Shown here piece after piece: positions 1 through 7,871 of a stretch of 44,503 bases of DNA (its first letter is position 1; each line of letters begins with the position of its first letter). The stretch is taken from assembly GCA_045617105.1 (NCBI GenBank), contig JAZLHW010000059.1:1-44503 (forward strand), given 5' to 3'. This stretch comes from CALELM01 sp045617105. Lineage in GTDB: Bacteria > Bacillota > Negativicutes > Selenomonadales > Selenomonadaceae. The notes under the pieces were generated by a model, which was not told the origin of the DNA, made no database searches, and was given only the letters and a program-made list of their open reading frames with translations. The position numbers and the translations under genes are program-made.

Positions 1-1
1 T

Positions 2-106
2 AAGATGTCCCCTTCTTCAACAGCTTGCTGTAAGTGGGGGAGACAAATTTTAACAAGCGGTGAGCATATCTCCCGCTTCGTTGAAACGCGAATTGGAGGG
101 AAAATG
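2..106. repeat. Flanking structured direct repeat, left copy
   Basis: These 105 bases recur almost unchanged, in the same orientation, at 44398-44503. By eye the differences are one base plus a one-base indel near 42-45, and one base near position 90. The unit holds two inverted repeats: one at 8-41 (TCCCC pairs with GGGGA, CTT with AAG, ACAGC with GCTGT around a TT loop) and one at 52-82 (AAC-AAGCGG-GAG pairs with CTC-CCGCTT-GTT around a five-base loop, with small bulges). It is open in several frames, which produces short ORFs. It begins one base from the window start, while the other copy ends on the last base. I infer a multicopy dispersed element at which an assembly broke. No transposase is visible. 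Its function is unknown. Confidence 0.85.
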
Positions 107-133
107 CTTATGGCATTTTCTTGAACAATGGCG

Positions 134-364
134 TTATAATGAGAAATATATGCCTAAAACATTTGATAAAATATTATAAACATACAACACCACTGAAAAA
201 CAATTTAACAATAAGCCAACAACACACCCAAATGCTGACAACTTAAATCCCTCATTCCAATCTTCTTTCATAGATTGTACAGTTGTCCAAACGCCAGCAG
301 CTATAAGCAATATCAAAGCAACACTAATCATTATAATATTCAGTTTAGTACATAAAAGAACCAA
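134..364 (-). pseudogene. Small hydrophobic membrane protein, start unclear, possibly frameshifted
   Basis: The frame encodes 76 residues from a TTG, with two hydrophobic segments (roughly residues 10-27 and 43-65) separated by a charged stretch with KEDWNEG. I do not recognise the family. The TTG at 364 has no good Shine-Dalgarno. The only ATG with a purine-rich site (GGAAAGGAAG) is at 435, but it reads the wrong frame and stops after 20 codons; one extra A in the run at 423-428 would join it to this frame and give about 100 residues with another hydrophobic segment. The present frame is also open back to a stop near 465 without an ATG. So this may be a frameshifted or N-terminally truncated gene, or a sequencing error. 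It lies beside the repeat at 2-106. Confidence 0.4.
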
Positions 365-573
365 GCCAATATTTACAAGTCCAAATATAATACAACCTTT
401 CCACTGTGGCTTTGATATATTATTTTTTCTTCCATTAGTATATTCTTCCTTTCCGCTAAAAATTTAAAATTTATCTATCTAACTCTTTTTCACTCGTTAA
501 ATCATATTCGATAGGGTCTGAGAATAACAAAGGTATTAATAAATTACAGAACCATTGATACAAAAGGAACAAA
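365..573. other. AT-rich intergenic stretch
   Basis: About 200 AT-rich bases between the small membrane ORF and the terminator at 574. It contains the ATG and Shine-Dalgarno-like sequence at 433-450 (minus strand) discussed under the preceding ORF. I see no other convincing gene or RNA. Confidence 0.4.
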
Positions 574-615
574 GGAGGGCATGACAAAATTCAAAAACAT
601 TTTGTCATGCCCTCC
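574..615 (-). terminator. Long perfect hairpin downstream of the Ntn hydrolase gene
   Basis: A perfect 17-bp inverted repeat (574-590 with 599-615) around an 8-base loop begins 5 bases after the stop codon of the gene ending at 621. In the minus direction it is followed by a moderately T-rich stretch (TTTGTTCCTTTTG). The stem is longer than in most intrinsic terminators, but terminator is the simplest reading. Confidence 0.75.
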
Positions 616-620
616 CTATC

Positions 621-1829
621 TTATTTCAGCGAATAGTCGTAATACTTGTCATACCGTTCGTAAATCGAAACACTCATGGTTTTATTTTCAAGATCATAAA
701 CCGTATTATGTGCTGTAAACCAAAGTCCGTTCGGATTTTCTAGTTTAGGATCTTTCAATAATTTTTCCATTAGTGCCTCATCCTGTTTCATTCTGTCAAG
801 GATTTCCAAACTATGCTCTTTCCTGTTTGCATAATTTATGAAGGTTTCACCAAAAACAGGATGATCTGAGAAGCAGGTATACGGATTATCCAAATTTTCT
901 CCGGGAGCATATTCCCCGTCTTGGCGGTTTGAATTGGAGAAGCGGATCGACTGCATCAGTGCTTTCATTGTCTCAATCGAATCAACCGTATTTCTGTTAT
1001 CGATAAGTTTGCGATATCTTTCGACTCCCACCGAATTATCCGAATAGATATTCTTTTCGATATCCGCAAGATGCAGATGGAAATTGGTCAGTACGGATTC
1101 ATCTTCCATAACAATGAGCTTTTCACCGTCTGGCTTGGTATTGTCAAATTCCACAACATAGGTTTTATCTTTATCGGTTATGAGAAAATGAAGTTCATAT
1201 CCCACAGCAACAAGCCCCATGACATCACGGGTGTTGACAATATCAATATTCTTCAGCAGTTCGATTGCTTCATCTGCTGTCGCGGCCTTGTCAAGCAAAT
1301 ACCTGACGACACAAAGCTGTGCAACTTCTTCCTTCCCAGGATTTGTGTGCATGGTCAATCCGCCGACATCGACAGCATTGACACAATTGCTTTCAACAGC
1401 AAGCCCTTTTTCGTTGATACCGTCAAGAAGCATCAATGGAATAAGTTTTTTTGCATCTTCATCAAGCCCAGACTCCATGACATCACTCGAAAGCCACAGT
1501 AAACCGCCTACCATTCCAACGGTAGCATAGCGATCCTTCTTTCCTGTAGTTTTAACCACGATCTCTGCGACATCTCCGGCAACAAAATCAAAGTTCCGCC
1601 CCAAATAGCTGCCTTTCTTGACAGCAGAACAGCCACCCTGCAAAAAGTCAATATTGCCATATCCGCTTTTTGTCAAGAGATACCCGTAATCGTAATCATC
1701 GCAAGTGACCTCATACAGGTTAGCTGCAATCTTTTTATAGTCGTCATATCCGTTGGCTTCTCCTTTTGTGCAGCGGCAAAGGAAAAGAGCAACCATCAGT
1801 ACCATAATAATTGACAATACTTTTCTCAT
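621..1829 (-). CDS. Linear amide C-N hydrolase (choloylglycine hydrolase / Ntn family), exported
   Basis: About 402 residues. The N-terminus is a basic MRK followed by a hydrophobic run ending in FLCRCTKGE, which suggests a signal peptide with a lipobox-like cysteine, so the enzyme is probably anchored outside the cytoplasm. The GGCSAV segment near residue 67 followed by YLGRNFDF matches the nucleophile region of penicillin V acylase, bile salt hydrolase and related amidohydrolases, where cleavage before the Cys exposes an N-terminal nucleophile. Internal Asn-rich stretches (VESNCVNAV, VLTNFHLH) and the length also fit. The substrate (bile salt, acyl-amino acid, beta-lactam or signal molecule) cannot be told. 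Two ATGs are adjacent; the second (1829) is better spaced from GGGAG. The family is fairly sure, the function not. Confidence 0.8.
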   Translation of the reverse strand: MRKVLSIIMVLMVALFLCRCTKGEANGYDDYKKIAANLYEVTCDDYDYGYLLTKSGYGNIDFLQGGCSAVKKGSYLGRNFDFVAGDVAEIVVKTTGKKDRYATVGMVGGLLWLSSDVMESGLDEDAKKLIPLMLLDGINEKGLAVESNCVNAVDVGGLTMHTNPGKEEVAQLCVVRYLLDKAATADEAIELLKNIDIVNTRDVMGLVAVGYELHFLITDKDKTYVVEFDNTKPDGEKLIVMEDESVLTNFHLHLADIEKNIYSDNSVGVERYRKLIDNRNTVDSIETMKALMQSIRFSNSNRQDGEYAPGENLDNPYTCFSDHPVFGETFINYANRKEHSLEILDRMKQDEALMEKLLKDPKLENPNGLWFTAHNTVYDLENKTMSVSIYERYDKYYDYSLK

Positions 1830-1890
1830 CATTATCTCCCTTCAAAAAACGTATTAAATTCATCTGGCTGTTGCTCTTCTTTAACACATT

Positions 1891-4800
1891 CTATGCCAAG
1901 AAATGATAGATAACACCTACCACTGCCACAGGAGCAGCAAGCCATACCAAGCATCCCTTGGAGGAGGACTGTTTTTCAGCAGCATTGCAGCTGCGCAGTT
2001 TTTCCTTTGCTTCCGGACTTCCTTTCTCTGCCGCCTTTCCGTACCACTTGACAGCTTCTTCCATGTCTGCCGGAATTCCCTTGCCTAACAAATAGCAGTC
2101 ACCGAGGTTGATCTGCGCCATGATATCTCCCTGGTCTGCTGCCTTGTGATACCAGTAAAATGCCTCTGACGGATTTTCGGCAACGCCCATGCCTGTACCA
2201 TAGCAATCCCCCAAAATACTCTGTGCCTCAGCGTATCCCTGTTCTGCCGCCATCTTGTACCACTTAACAGCCTGCACACCGTCTTTCACGACACCGTTGC
2301 CTTCACTGTAGCAATCCCCAAGATTTATCTGTGCTACAGCATGTCCCTGCATAGCTGCTTTTTGATACCACCTCGCAGCCATTGCCTTATCCTCAGCAAT
2401 TCCTATGCCCCGATAGAAACAAAAGCCCAAAAGATTCTGTGCTTCCGCCAGTCCCTGCTTTGCCGCTTTCTCATAGCACTTGACAGCCTCCGCCTTGTTC
2501 TCCTCAATGCCTCTGCCAAATCGGAAGCAATCTCCCAAGTTGATCTGTGCTTCTGCACTGCCTTGCTCGGCCGCCTTTTGATACCACTTGACTGCCTCTG
2601 CTTCATCCTTTGCTGTCCCTGCACCCATTCGATAGCAATCTCCCAAGGAATTCTGTGCATCAACATTACCCTTCTCGACCGCCTTTTGATACCACTTGAC
2701 TGCCTCTGCTTCGTCTTTTGCTATTCCAGTACCCTTTCGGTAGCAGTCTCCCAAGGCATTCTGTGCCTCAACATACCCTTGTTCAGCTGCCTTTTGATAC
2801 CATTTGACGGCTTTGCTTTCGTCCTTCAATGCACCTATGCCAAACTGGTAGCAAGTCCCTAAAGCATACTGCGCATCAGCCTCACCTTTTTCTGCTGATT
2901 TTTTATACCACTTAGCGGCTTCTGCTTCATCTTTCGCAATGCCTATACCCTGCCGATAGCAATATCCCAGCCAGCACGCAGCCTTCGCATCCCCCTGCTC
3001 CGCCGCCTTTTGATACCACTTGACTGCCTCTTTCTCATCTTGGGAAACTCCTATACCAGATTGATAGCAATACCCCAACCAGCATTCTGCCTTTGCATTT
3101 CCCTGCTCCGCCGCCTTTTGATACCATTTGGCAGCTTCTGCTTCATCCTTCTGTACACCCTTGCCCAGTCGATAGCAATAGCCCAGACCGCACTCTGCCT
3201 TTGCATCGCCCTGCTCGGCTGCCTTTCGATACCACTTGACTGCTTCCGCTTCGTCCTTCTCCACGCCTTTGCCCTGCCGATAGCAATATCCCAGCAAGCA
3301 TTCTGCCTTTGCATACCCCTGTTCAGCTGCTTTTCGATACCATTTAACAGCCTCCGCTTCGTTCTTCTCGACTCCTGAACCTATGCTGTAGCAATAGCCC
3401 AATTTGCTTTGTGCTTCTGCATTTCCTTTCTCTGCTGCCGTTTTATACAGCTTGATAGCTTCTGCATCGTTCTTCTCGATTCCTTCACCAGCACCATAAC
3501 AAGCTCCCAATTTGCTTTGTGCTTCCACATTCCCCTGTGCAGCTGCCTTTTGATACCATTTAACAGCTTCCAGCGTATCTTTTGGAATTCCTCTGCCCTC
3601 AAAATAGCAATTTCCCAAGCTGACCTGAGCCGTATCTATGCCCTGCTCGGCTGCCTTTTGATACCACTTGACCGCCTCTTCTTCATTTTCAGCAACCCCA
3701 ATGCCCTTTAAGTAGCAATCTCCTAAGTTGCTCTGCGCAAGGGGATTGCCTTGCACTGCCGCCTTTTTGTACCACTTGACTGCCTCTGCACTGTTTTCGT
3801 CGATTCCTTCACCAAATTGATAGCAATATCCCAAGCTGTTTTGCGCTGCCGCTTCGCCCTGCCTAGTTGCCTTCCTGTACCATTTGACTGCCTCTGCCTT
3901 GTCTTCAGGCACACCATCGCCTTCATAATAGCAGTCACCTAAATAGTTCTGTGCCTTGGCATGACCTTGCTCGGCTGCCTTCTGGTACCAACGGAATGCT
4001 TCCTCCTTATCCTTGGGAACTGTTGTCCCATTATAATATGCTTCTGCTAGGTGATATTGCGTCTCGCTATCCCCTTTTTCTGCCAAAAGCTTGTTCCAGT
4101 AAAAGACTTTATCGCCATCACCATCATACAGCTCTGCCAACAAAGATTGTGCCTGCCTGTAATGCCGCACTGCCGCATCTTCCAAGAAGTAGATCGCTTT
4201 CTTTCTATCCTTCTCAACTACAATTCCTGCAAGGTGAAGCACTCCAAGAAAATTCAGGATCGCGGCATTCTTCCTTGCTTCCTCACAATACCGATAAATA
4301 GGGTACAGCATACTTTCTGCCATTTCCTGCAGCATGCTTTCCTGCTTCCGCAGTTTGATGTATTCAGCATAATTGCTATCTAGGTGGGACTGTGCTTTCT
4401 GCCGCATTTCATCCAAGAATGTCCCAATCTGCAATGCGCTATCCCCGAAACGATCAAGCAAGCCGTCCAAAACTTGCTTTTCTTTGCTGGAATGCATCTT
4501 GCCCCACAAGTATTCCTCCAGCCTGCCTATATTGCTCTTTTCCGTCAAATCGTCCCGTGATGTGTTTTTGCCTTCCCATGCAAGTTTTGCAGAAATTCCC
4601 ATTAGCTCCTGCAGGTCAATGACAAACTCATTTTTCAAATTTTCCAAAAATTGCTGCAGCTCAACGCCTTGTTCCAGCAGATCTATTTTGTTTGCCACAA
4701 GCAATATTTTGACTTTGGAAGCGAGTGCCTTCATGACATTCACTTCCGCCCTCGATGCTTCTTTCGTTGCATCCATCACCCAAAGAATCGCTTCTGCTTG

Positions 4801-5298
4801 CTCCATGAACACACGCATTGCCTCAGCATGTATCTTTTTAATAGCATGCAGGCCCGGTGTTTCAATGATTGTTGTTGTCCGAAGGATATCCAACGGCATC
4901 TGCCGTTCAACATATGTTACCTTCTCACGCAGTATAGCTGCTTCTTCCGCATGTTCTTCTGACATCAAACGGAAGAATTCAGCAAGGCTCACCTCTTCGC
5001 TCGTATCGTCCTGATAATGCAGTAAGAGGCGTTCCCTCTCCCCATAGCACAGCTTTGCCACGAATGCTTTAATGGAAGCTTTATTTTCTCCCCAAAATGC
5101 CTGTCCTGCCAAAGCCTGAAGCAAGGTCGTCTTTCCTACAGAGCTCTCGCCCATTACTATAACGACGATCGGATCCTTTGCTTTCTGGGCAGCTTCTGCG
5201 ATTGGTGCAAAAAACTGCGCGTACTCTGTCTCCTTGCCCCAAGAGCCATAAAATTCATTAAAACAATCAAGGACACGTTGAACGGTCAACTCTTTCAT
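1891..5298 (-). CDS. Dynamin-like/TRAFAC GTPase fused to about 20 Sel1 repeats with C-terminal membrane anchor
   Basis: 1135 residues. The GTPase domain (about 40-270) shows a P-loop GESSVGKT at 50-57, ETPG at 146-149 in the place of DxxG, and NKID at 203-206. A helical, charged segment (270-340) follows. Degenerate Sel1-like units start near 335, and from about 437 to 1107 there are 18 regular 36-residue units of the pattern WYQKAAEQG...AQ..LGDCY..G.GV.KD..EAVK plus a partial one. A short hydrophobic tail (about 1116-1134) ends the protein and should act as a membrane anchor. Sel1 repeats are alpha-solenoids that usually hold protein partners. The role is unknown; I infer a membrane-tethered, nucleotide-switched scaffold. 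The start has AAAGGA upstream. Neighbours give no clear functional hint. Confidence 0.88.
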   Translation of the reverse strand: MKELTVQRVLDCFNEFYGSWGKETEYAQFFAPIAEAAQKAKDPIVVIVMGESSVGKTTLLQALAGQAFWGENKASIKAFVAKLCYGERERLLLHYQDDTSEEVSLAEFFRLMSEEHAEEAAILREKVTYVERQMPLDILRTTTIIETPGLHAIKKIHAEAMRVFMEQAEAILWVMDATKEASRAEVNVMKALASKVKILLVANKIDLLEQGVELQQFLENLKNEFVIDLQELMGISAKLAWEGKNTSRDDLTEKSNIGRLEEYLWGKMHSSKEKQVLDGLLDRFGDSALQIGTFLDEMRQKAQSHLDSNYAEYIKLRKQESMLQEMAESMLYPIYRYCEEARKNAAILNFLGVLHLAGIVVEKDRKKAIYFLEDAAVRHYRQAQSLLAELYDGDGDKVFYWNKLLAEKGDSETQYHLAEAYYNGTTVPKDKEEAFRWYQKAAEQGHAKAQNYLGDCYYEGDGVPEDKAEAVKWYRKATRQGEAAAQNSLGYCYQFGEGIDENSAEAVKWYKKAAVQGNPLAQSNLGDCYLKGIGVAENEEEAVKWYQKAAEQGIDTAQVSLGNCYFEGRGIPKDTLEAVKWYQKAAAQGNVEAQSKLGACYGAGEGIEKNDAEAIKLYKTAAEKGNAEAQSKLGYCYSIGSGVEKNEAEAVKWYRKAAEQGYAKAECLLGYCYRQGKGVEKDEAEAVKWYRKAAEQGDAKAECGLGYCYRLGKGVQKDEAEAAKWYQKAAEQGNAKAECWLGYCYQSGIGVSQDEKEAVKWYQKAAEQGDAKAACWLGYCYRQGIGIAKDEAEAAKWYKKSAEKGEADAQYALGTCYQFGIGALKDESKAVKWYQKAAEQGYVEAQNALGDCYRKGTGIAKDEAEAVKWYQKAVEKGNVDAQNSLGDCYRMGAGTAKDEAEAVKWYQKAAEQGSAEAQINLGDCFRFGRGIEENKAEAVKCYEKAAKQGLAEAQNLLGFCFYRGIGIAEDKAMAARWYQKAAMQGHAVAQINLGDCYSEGNGVVKDGVQAVKWYKMAAEQGYAEAQSILGDCYGTGMGVAENPSEAFYWYHKAADQGDIMAQINLGDCYLLGKGIPADMEEAVKWYGKAAEKGSPEAKEKLRSCNAAEKQSSSKGCLVWLAAPVAVVGVIYHFLA
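1978..3990 (-). repeat. Coding tandem repeat, 108-bp Sel1 units
   Basis: This is the DNA encoding the 18 regular Sel1 units of the GTPase fusion, each 36 codons long. Units in the middle, encoding the AKAECxLGYCYR version, are the most alike; outer units are more divergent. It is a protein repeat, not a CRISPR array, because there are no unique spacers between identical repeats and the frame is kept throughout. Confidence 0.9.
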
Positions 5299-5427
5299 GC
5301 AGAACCATATCCTTTCTTTAACCCATTAACCCCTCCACACGCATGAACAACAAGAATCTACATCACATACGCACCAAAGGGAACACACTCATTCTAATCA
5401 ACATTTTCCCCGAAAAGCTTTTACATA

Positions 5428-7020
5428 TCAAAATTTATAGTCGATATCTGCTTCAAACATGCGATTCCATGGAAAAGAAATTTCCTCTAGCCCTAGGTTC
5501 TTCGGATAGTCTATGTTTTCCTTCACGAAAGATTTCAACATATTAAGTGCCCGATAGCTGACGGTCTGTTTCTTGTCATCCAACCTTCCGTAGACACCGT
5601 CTCCACGGAACCATCCTAGCTGGCGTGCCACAGAATTGCGGATATTCGCCTGATATGCCCAGTCATCTAAATAACGAACCAACAGAAGTTCATCCTTGTC
5701 CTCCTGCTTCATATTCCTTGCCAGCAATCCTTCCCCAATAGCAAACCCTGTGCTGTTTGTCGGCGTATTCCAGCCAGAATAGGAACGCAAACGAAAGAGC
5801 AATCCCCTTTTTCTCAGCTCCTCCATCAAGGCATTATCAGCCCCATTAGCATAAGCAATATCCGCAAGTGCAACAGGATATCCTTTCTCTAAATGCTCTG
5901 AAATGATCTCAGCAAAATATCTTGATACAGTTTTTTCTTTGGTATCATTTTTATAATCTGCCGCCTCAAAAGTTTTCCCGTTTCGATTGGTATTGACCAA
6001 AAGCACCAGATCTGCCTGCTCTGGCTGACGAACCTGCAATGCCCCTGCGACCGTGATGGCATCATGAATGGAAATTCCTATTTTCTCGTCCGAATACGCA
6101 GGCACTGTACTTTCCCCGCTGCCAATATTATACCGCACATAAACAAACGGCGTTTCTTTCCTATCTGCATTCACGGCACGAGACAGGAGCAACATTCCCA
6201 CCTCATCAATGCCAGACATGGAGCGATACTTTGAGGAGGTCAGTCCCTTGGCATACGTTTCCAAGTTTCTTCTCTCCATGTGCGTCTGCGAAAATGGTGC
6301 ATTATCGTCACGTCCCAAGACCAAGTAATCAAACATTCCCTTTTGGGCAAGGTCGATAAGGTACTTGTTCGCCTCAAGATTTCGCTTTCTGCGTCCCAGC
6401 CAGTCATTGAGCGAAGCTTCCGGTATCAGCTGCTGAAGAAATCCAATTTCTTTTTTCTCTCTGGAGCTGAGGCCTGAAACCTCCTCCTTGTCCTTCAATG
6501 CCGTGTATCTAAAAATATCTGCACCGTATCCTGCATAGTATTCCGGCTCCATGTGCCCAGATGCCTCACCTGAACGGGGCGTTCGCATGATAGAGCCAAA
6601 CACATAGATCTGCATCTTGGGATTTTCCTTGCGGAAGGACTGGAAACGCGTTGCCCTCTGCAAGATCTTTTCCTTGCTGTAATCATGCTTTCTGGAGCCT
6701 ACCAAACTGCCATAGAGCATCGTATCGGAAGAAATCACTGCCGCCTTTGCTCCCTTAGCATTTGCTTCCATCCATTGCCAAAGCTCGTCCGGCTTTCCTA
6801 GGCTTTCATTCGTTCCCATAATATTATCTGGGGGAACCTCCACCTCATAGCCTAACTTTTCCACAACCTCAACCGTCTGCTTTTCTGAAATTGGACGGTT
6901 ATCATGCGGAACAAACAGTATTTTTTTTACCTCTGGCTTCTTTGCTGATGCGATTGGCATCGCCATCATCACCACACAAAGCACGGACATTGCTGCTACA
7001 ACCTTTTTATGAAAAAACAA
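5428..7020 (-). CDS. DUF4127 family protein, probably exported
   Basis: About 530 residues. The opening of the mature part, KKILFVPHDNRPIS, is the signature of the DUF4127 family, whose function is unknown. A signal peptide is visible (FFHKKVVAAMSVLCVVMMAM, then PIASA before KK), so the protein probably acts outside the membrane. The frame extends to a TTG at 7059, but a TTG at 7020 has GGAGGAG six bases upstream and starts directly at the signal peptide, so I prefer it. It contains DSx-type segments (ISSDTMLYGS, LGRDDNAP) that could hold a metal or a nucleophile; this is inference. It follows the DUF2225 gene with a 45-base gap, so the two may be cotranscribed. Confidence 0.85.
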   Translation of the reverse strand: MFFHKKVVAAMSVLCVVMMAMPIASAKKPEVKKILFVPHDNRPISEKQTVEVVEKLGYEVEVPPDNIMGTNESLGKPDELWQWMEANAKGAKAAVISSDTMLYGSLVGSRKHDYSKEKILQRATRFQSFRKENPKMQIYVFGSIMRTPRSGEASGHMEPEYYAGYGADIFRYTALKDKEEVSGLSSREKKEIGFLQQLIPEASLNDWLGRRKRNLEANKYLIDLAQKGMFDYLVLGRDDNAPFSQTHMERRNLETYAKGLTSSKYRSMSGIDEVGMLLLSRAVNADRKETPFVYVRYNIGSGESTVPAYSDEKIGISIHDAITVAGALQVRQPEQADLVLLVNTNRNGKTFEAADYKNDTKEKTVSRYFAEIISEHLEKGYPVALADIAYANGADNALMEELRKRGLLFRLRSYSGWNTPTNSTGFAIGEGLLARNMKQEDKDELLLVRYLDDWAYQANIRNSVARQLGWFRGDGVYGRLDDKKQTVSYRALNMLKSFVKENIDYPKNLGLEEISFPWNRMFEADIDYKF

Positions 7021-7065
7021 AAATCTCTCCTCCTGATAGCATGAATTTTTTTGGAGCAAATTATT

Positions 7066-7776
7066 TCAGCTTTTTTCAGCCACGTTCTCTTCTTTTTTTG
7101 CCTGCGCACGCCGTTCCTTGACCTCATGCCAAAGATCGCGCGCTCTCTTGAACGTTGGAAACTCCATCGTGCGAACTCTCTGGTCGCTGATAATGCGGCT
7201 CAAATGCTGTGCTGTCTGCTCAAAATCTCCCAACCGAAAATAGATCGCCCCAACCAAATAAAGTGCCAGATTATCTGTCATCTTGCCAAAGGGGTACGTT
7301 TCCGTTGCCAACGACTGATCGTAAAGCTCGGCAGCCTTCCGCATGGCAGCAGTTTCCTTTTCTGCTTCCCCTGAATCACGATAAAGCCACGCCATTGCCA
7401 AATAAAGCCCTGCACGGGAATTCAATGGTGCTCCCATCATTTCCTCAAAGTAAATAGCCAATTTATAAAAAGCAACTGCATCAGGCAAGGATCTTTCTTC
7501 AAAAAATTCAATAGAAATCTTTTTCTCTTCCAAAAAGTCCCTGACTTTCTGCTTCTTATGCGAAGACATTGGTGAAGTGAATCTCTTTTCCTCCGCAGCA
7601 TATCCGCAATGCTCACAAAACCAAATCTTATAATAATATGGATTGAAATCCCTGTAATGCACACAAAAATCTTCATCGACCTTCTGTGCCAAAATTCTGG
7701 ATTTCGTTTTTATAATACGAGTCACTTTTCCGCACATCGGACATTCTCTGTCTACAACATAGGTATGTTCACCCAC
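7066..7776 (-). CDS. DUF2225 family protein
   Basis: About 236 residues. The N-terminus carries two cysteine pairs, CPMCG and FCEHCG, about 38 residues apart, a likely zinc site typical of DUF2225. The middle and C-terminal parts are helical and tetratricopeptide-like (FKLAIYFEEMM-type helices, AMAWLYRDSGEAEKE, YLVGAIYFRLGDFEQTAQ). The function is unknown. The frame runs up to a GTG at 7800, but a GTG at 7776 lies six bases after GGAGGG and gives MGEHTYVVDRECPMC, the usual spacing to the first Cys pair in this family. It is followed closely by the DUF4127 gene. A terminator at 7836-7856 isolates it from the glycogen genes upstream, so a promoter should lie within about 60 bases. Confidence 0.85.
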   Translation of the reverse strand: MGEHTYVVDRECPMCGKVTRIIKTKSRILAQKVDEDFCVHYRDFNPYYYKIWFCEHCGYAAEEKRFTSPMSSHKKQKVRDFLEEKKISIEFFEERSLPDAVAFYKLAIYFEEMMGAPLNSRAGLYLAMAWLYRDSGEAEKETAAMRKAAELYDQSLATETYPFGKMTDNLALYLVGAIYFRLGDFEQTAQHLSRIISDQRVRTMEFPTFKRARDLWHEVKERRAQAKKEENVAEKS

Positions 7777-7835
7777 AGCAAGCCCTCCCTTCGCATTCAC
7801 TACTTTCCATAGAATACCACAAGAAAAACAAAAAA

Positions 7836-7856
7836 GGAAGGGAACTTGTCCCTTCC
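7836..7856 (-). terminator. Intrinsic terminator of the glycogen locus
   Basis: An 8-bp perfect stem (GGAAGGGA with TCCCTTCC) around a 5-base loop, followed in the minus direction by TTTTTTGTTTTTCTTG. It sits 16 bases past the stop of the GH13-GH77 gene and should end glycogen-locus transcription. Confidence 0.92.
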
Positions 7857-7871
7857 TTGTGAAACACCCAT

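Noticed and set aside
1978..3990. Regularly spaced repeats resembling a CRISPR array
   Set aside because: The period is 108 bases with one open frame and the Sel1 consensus; there are no unique spacers between identical short repeats.
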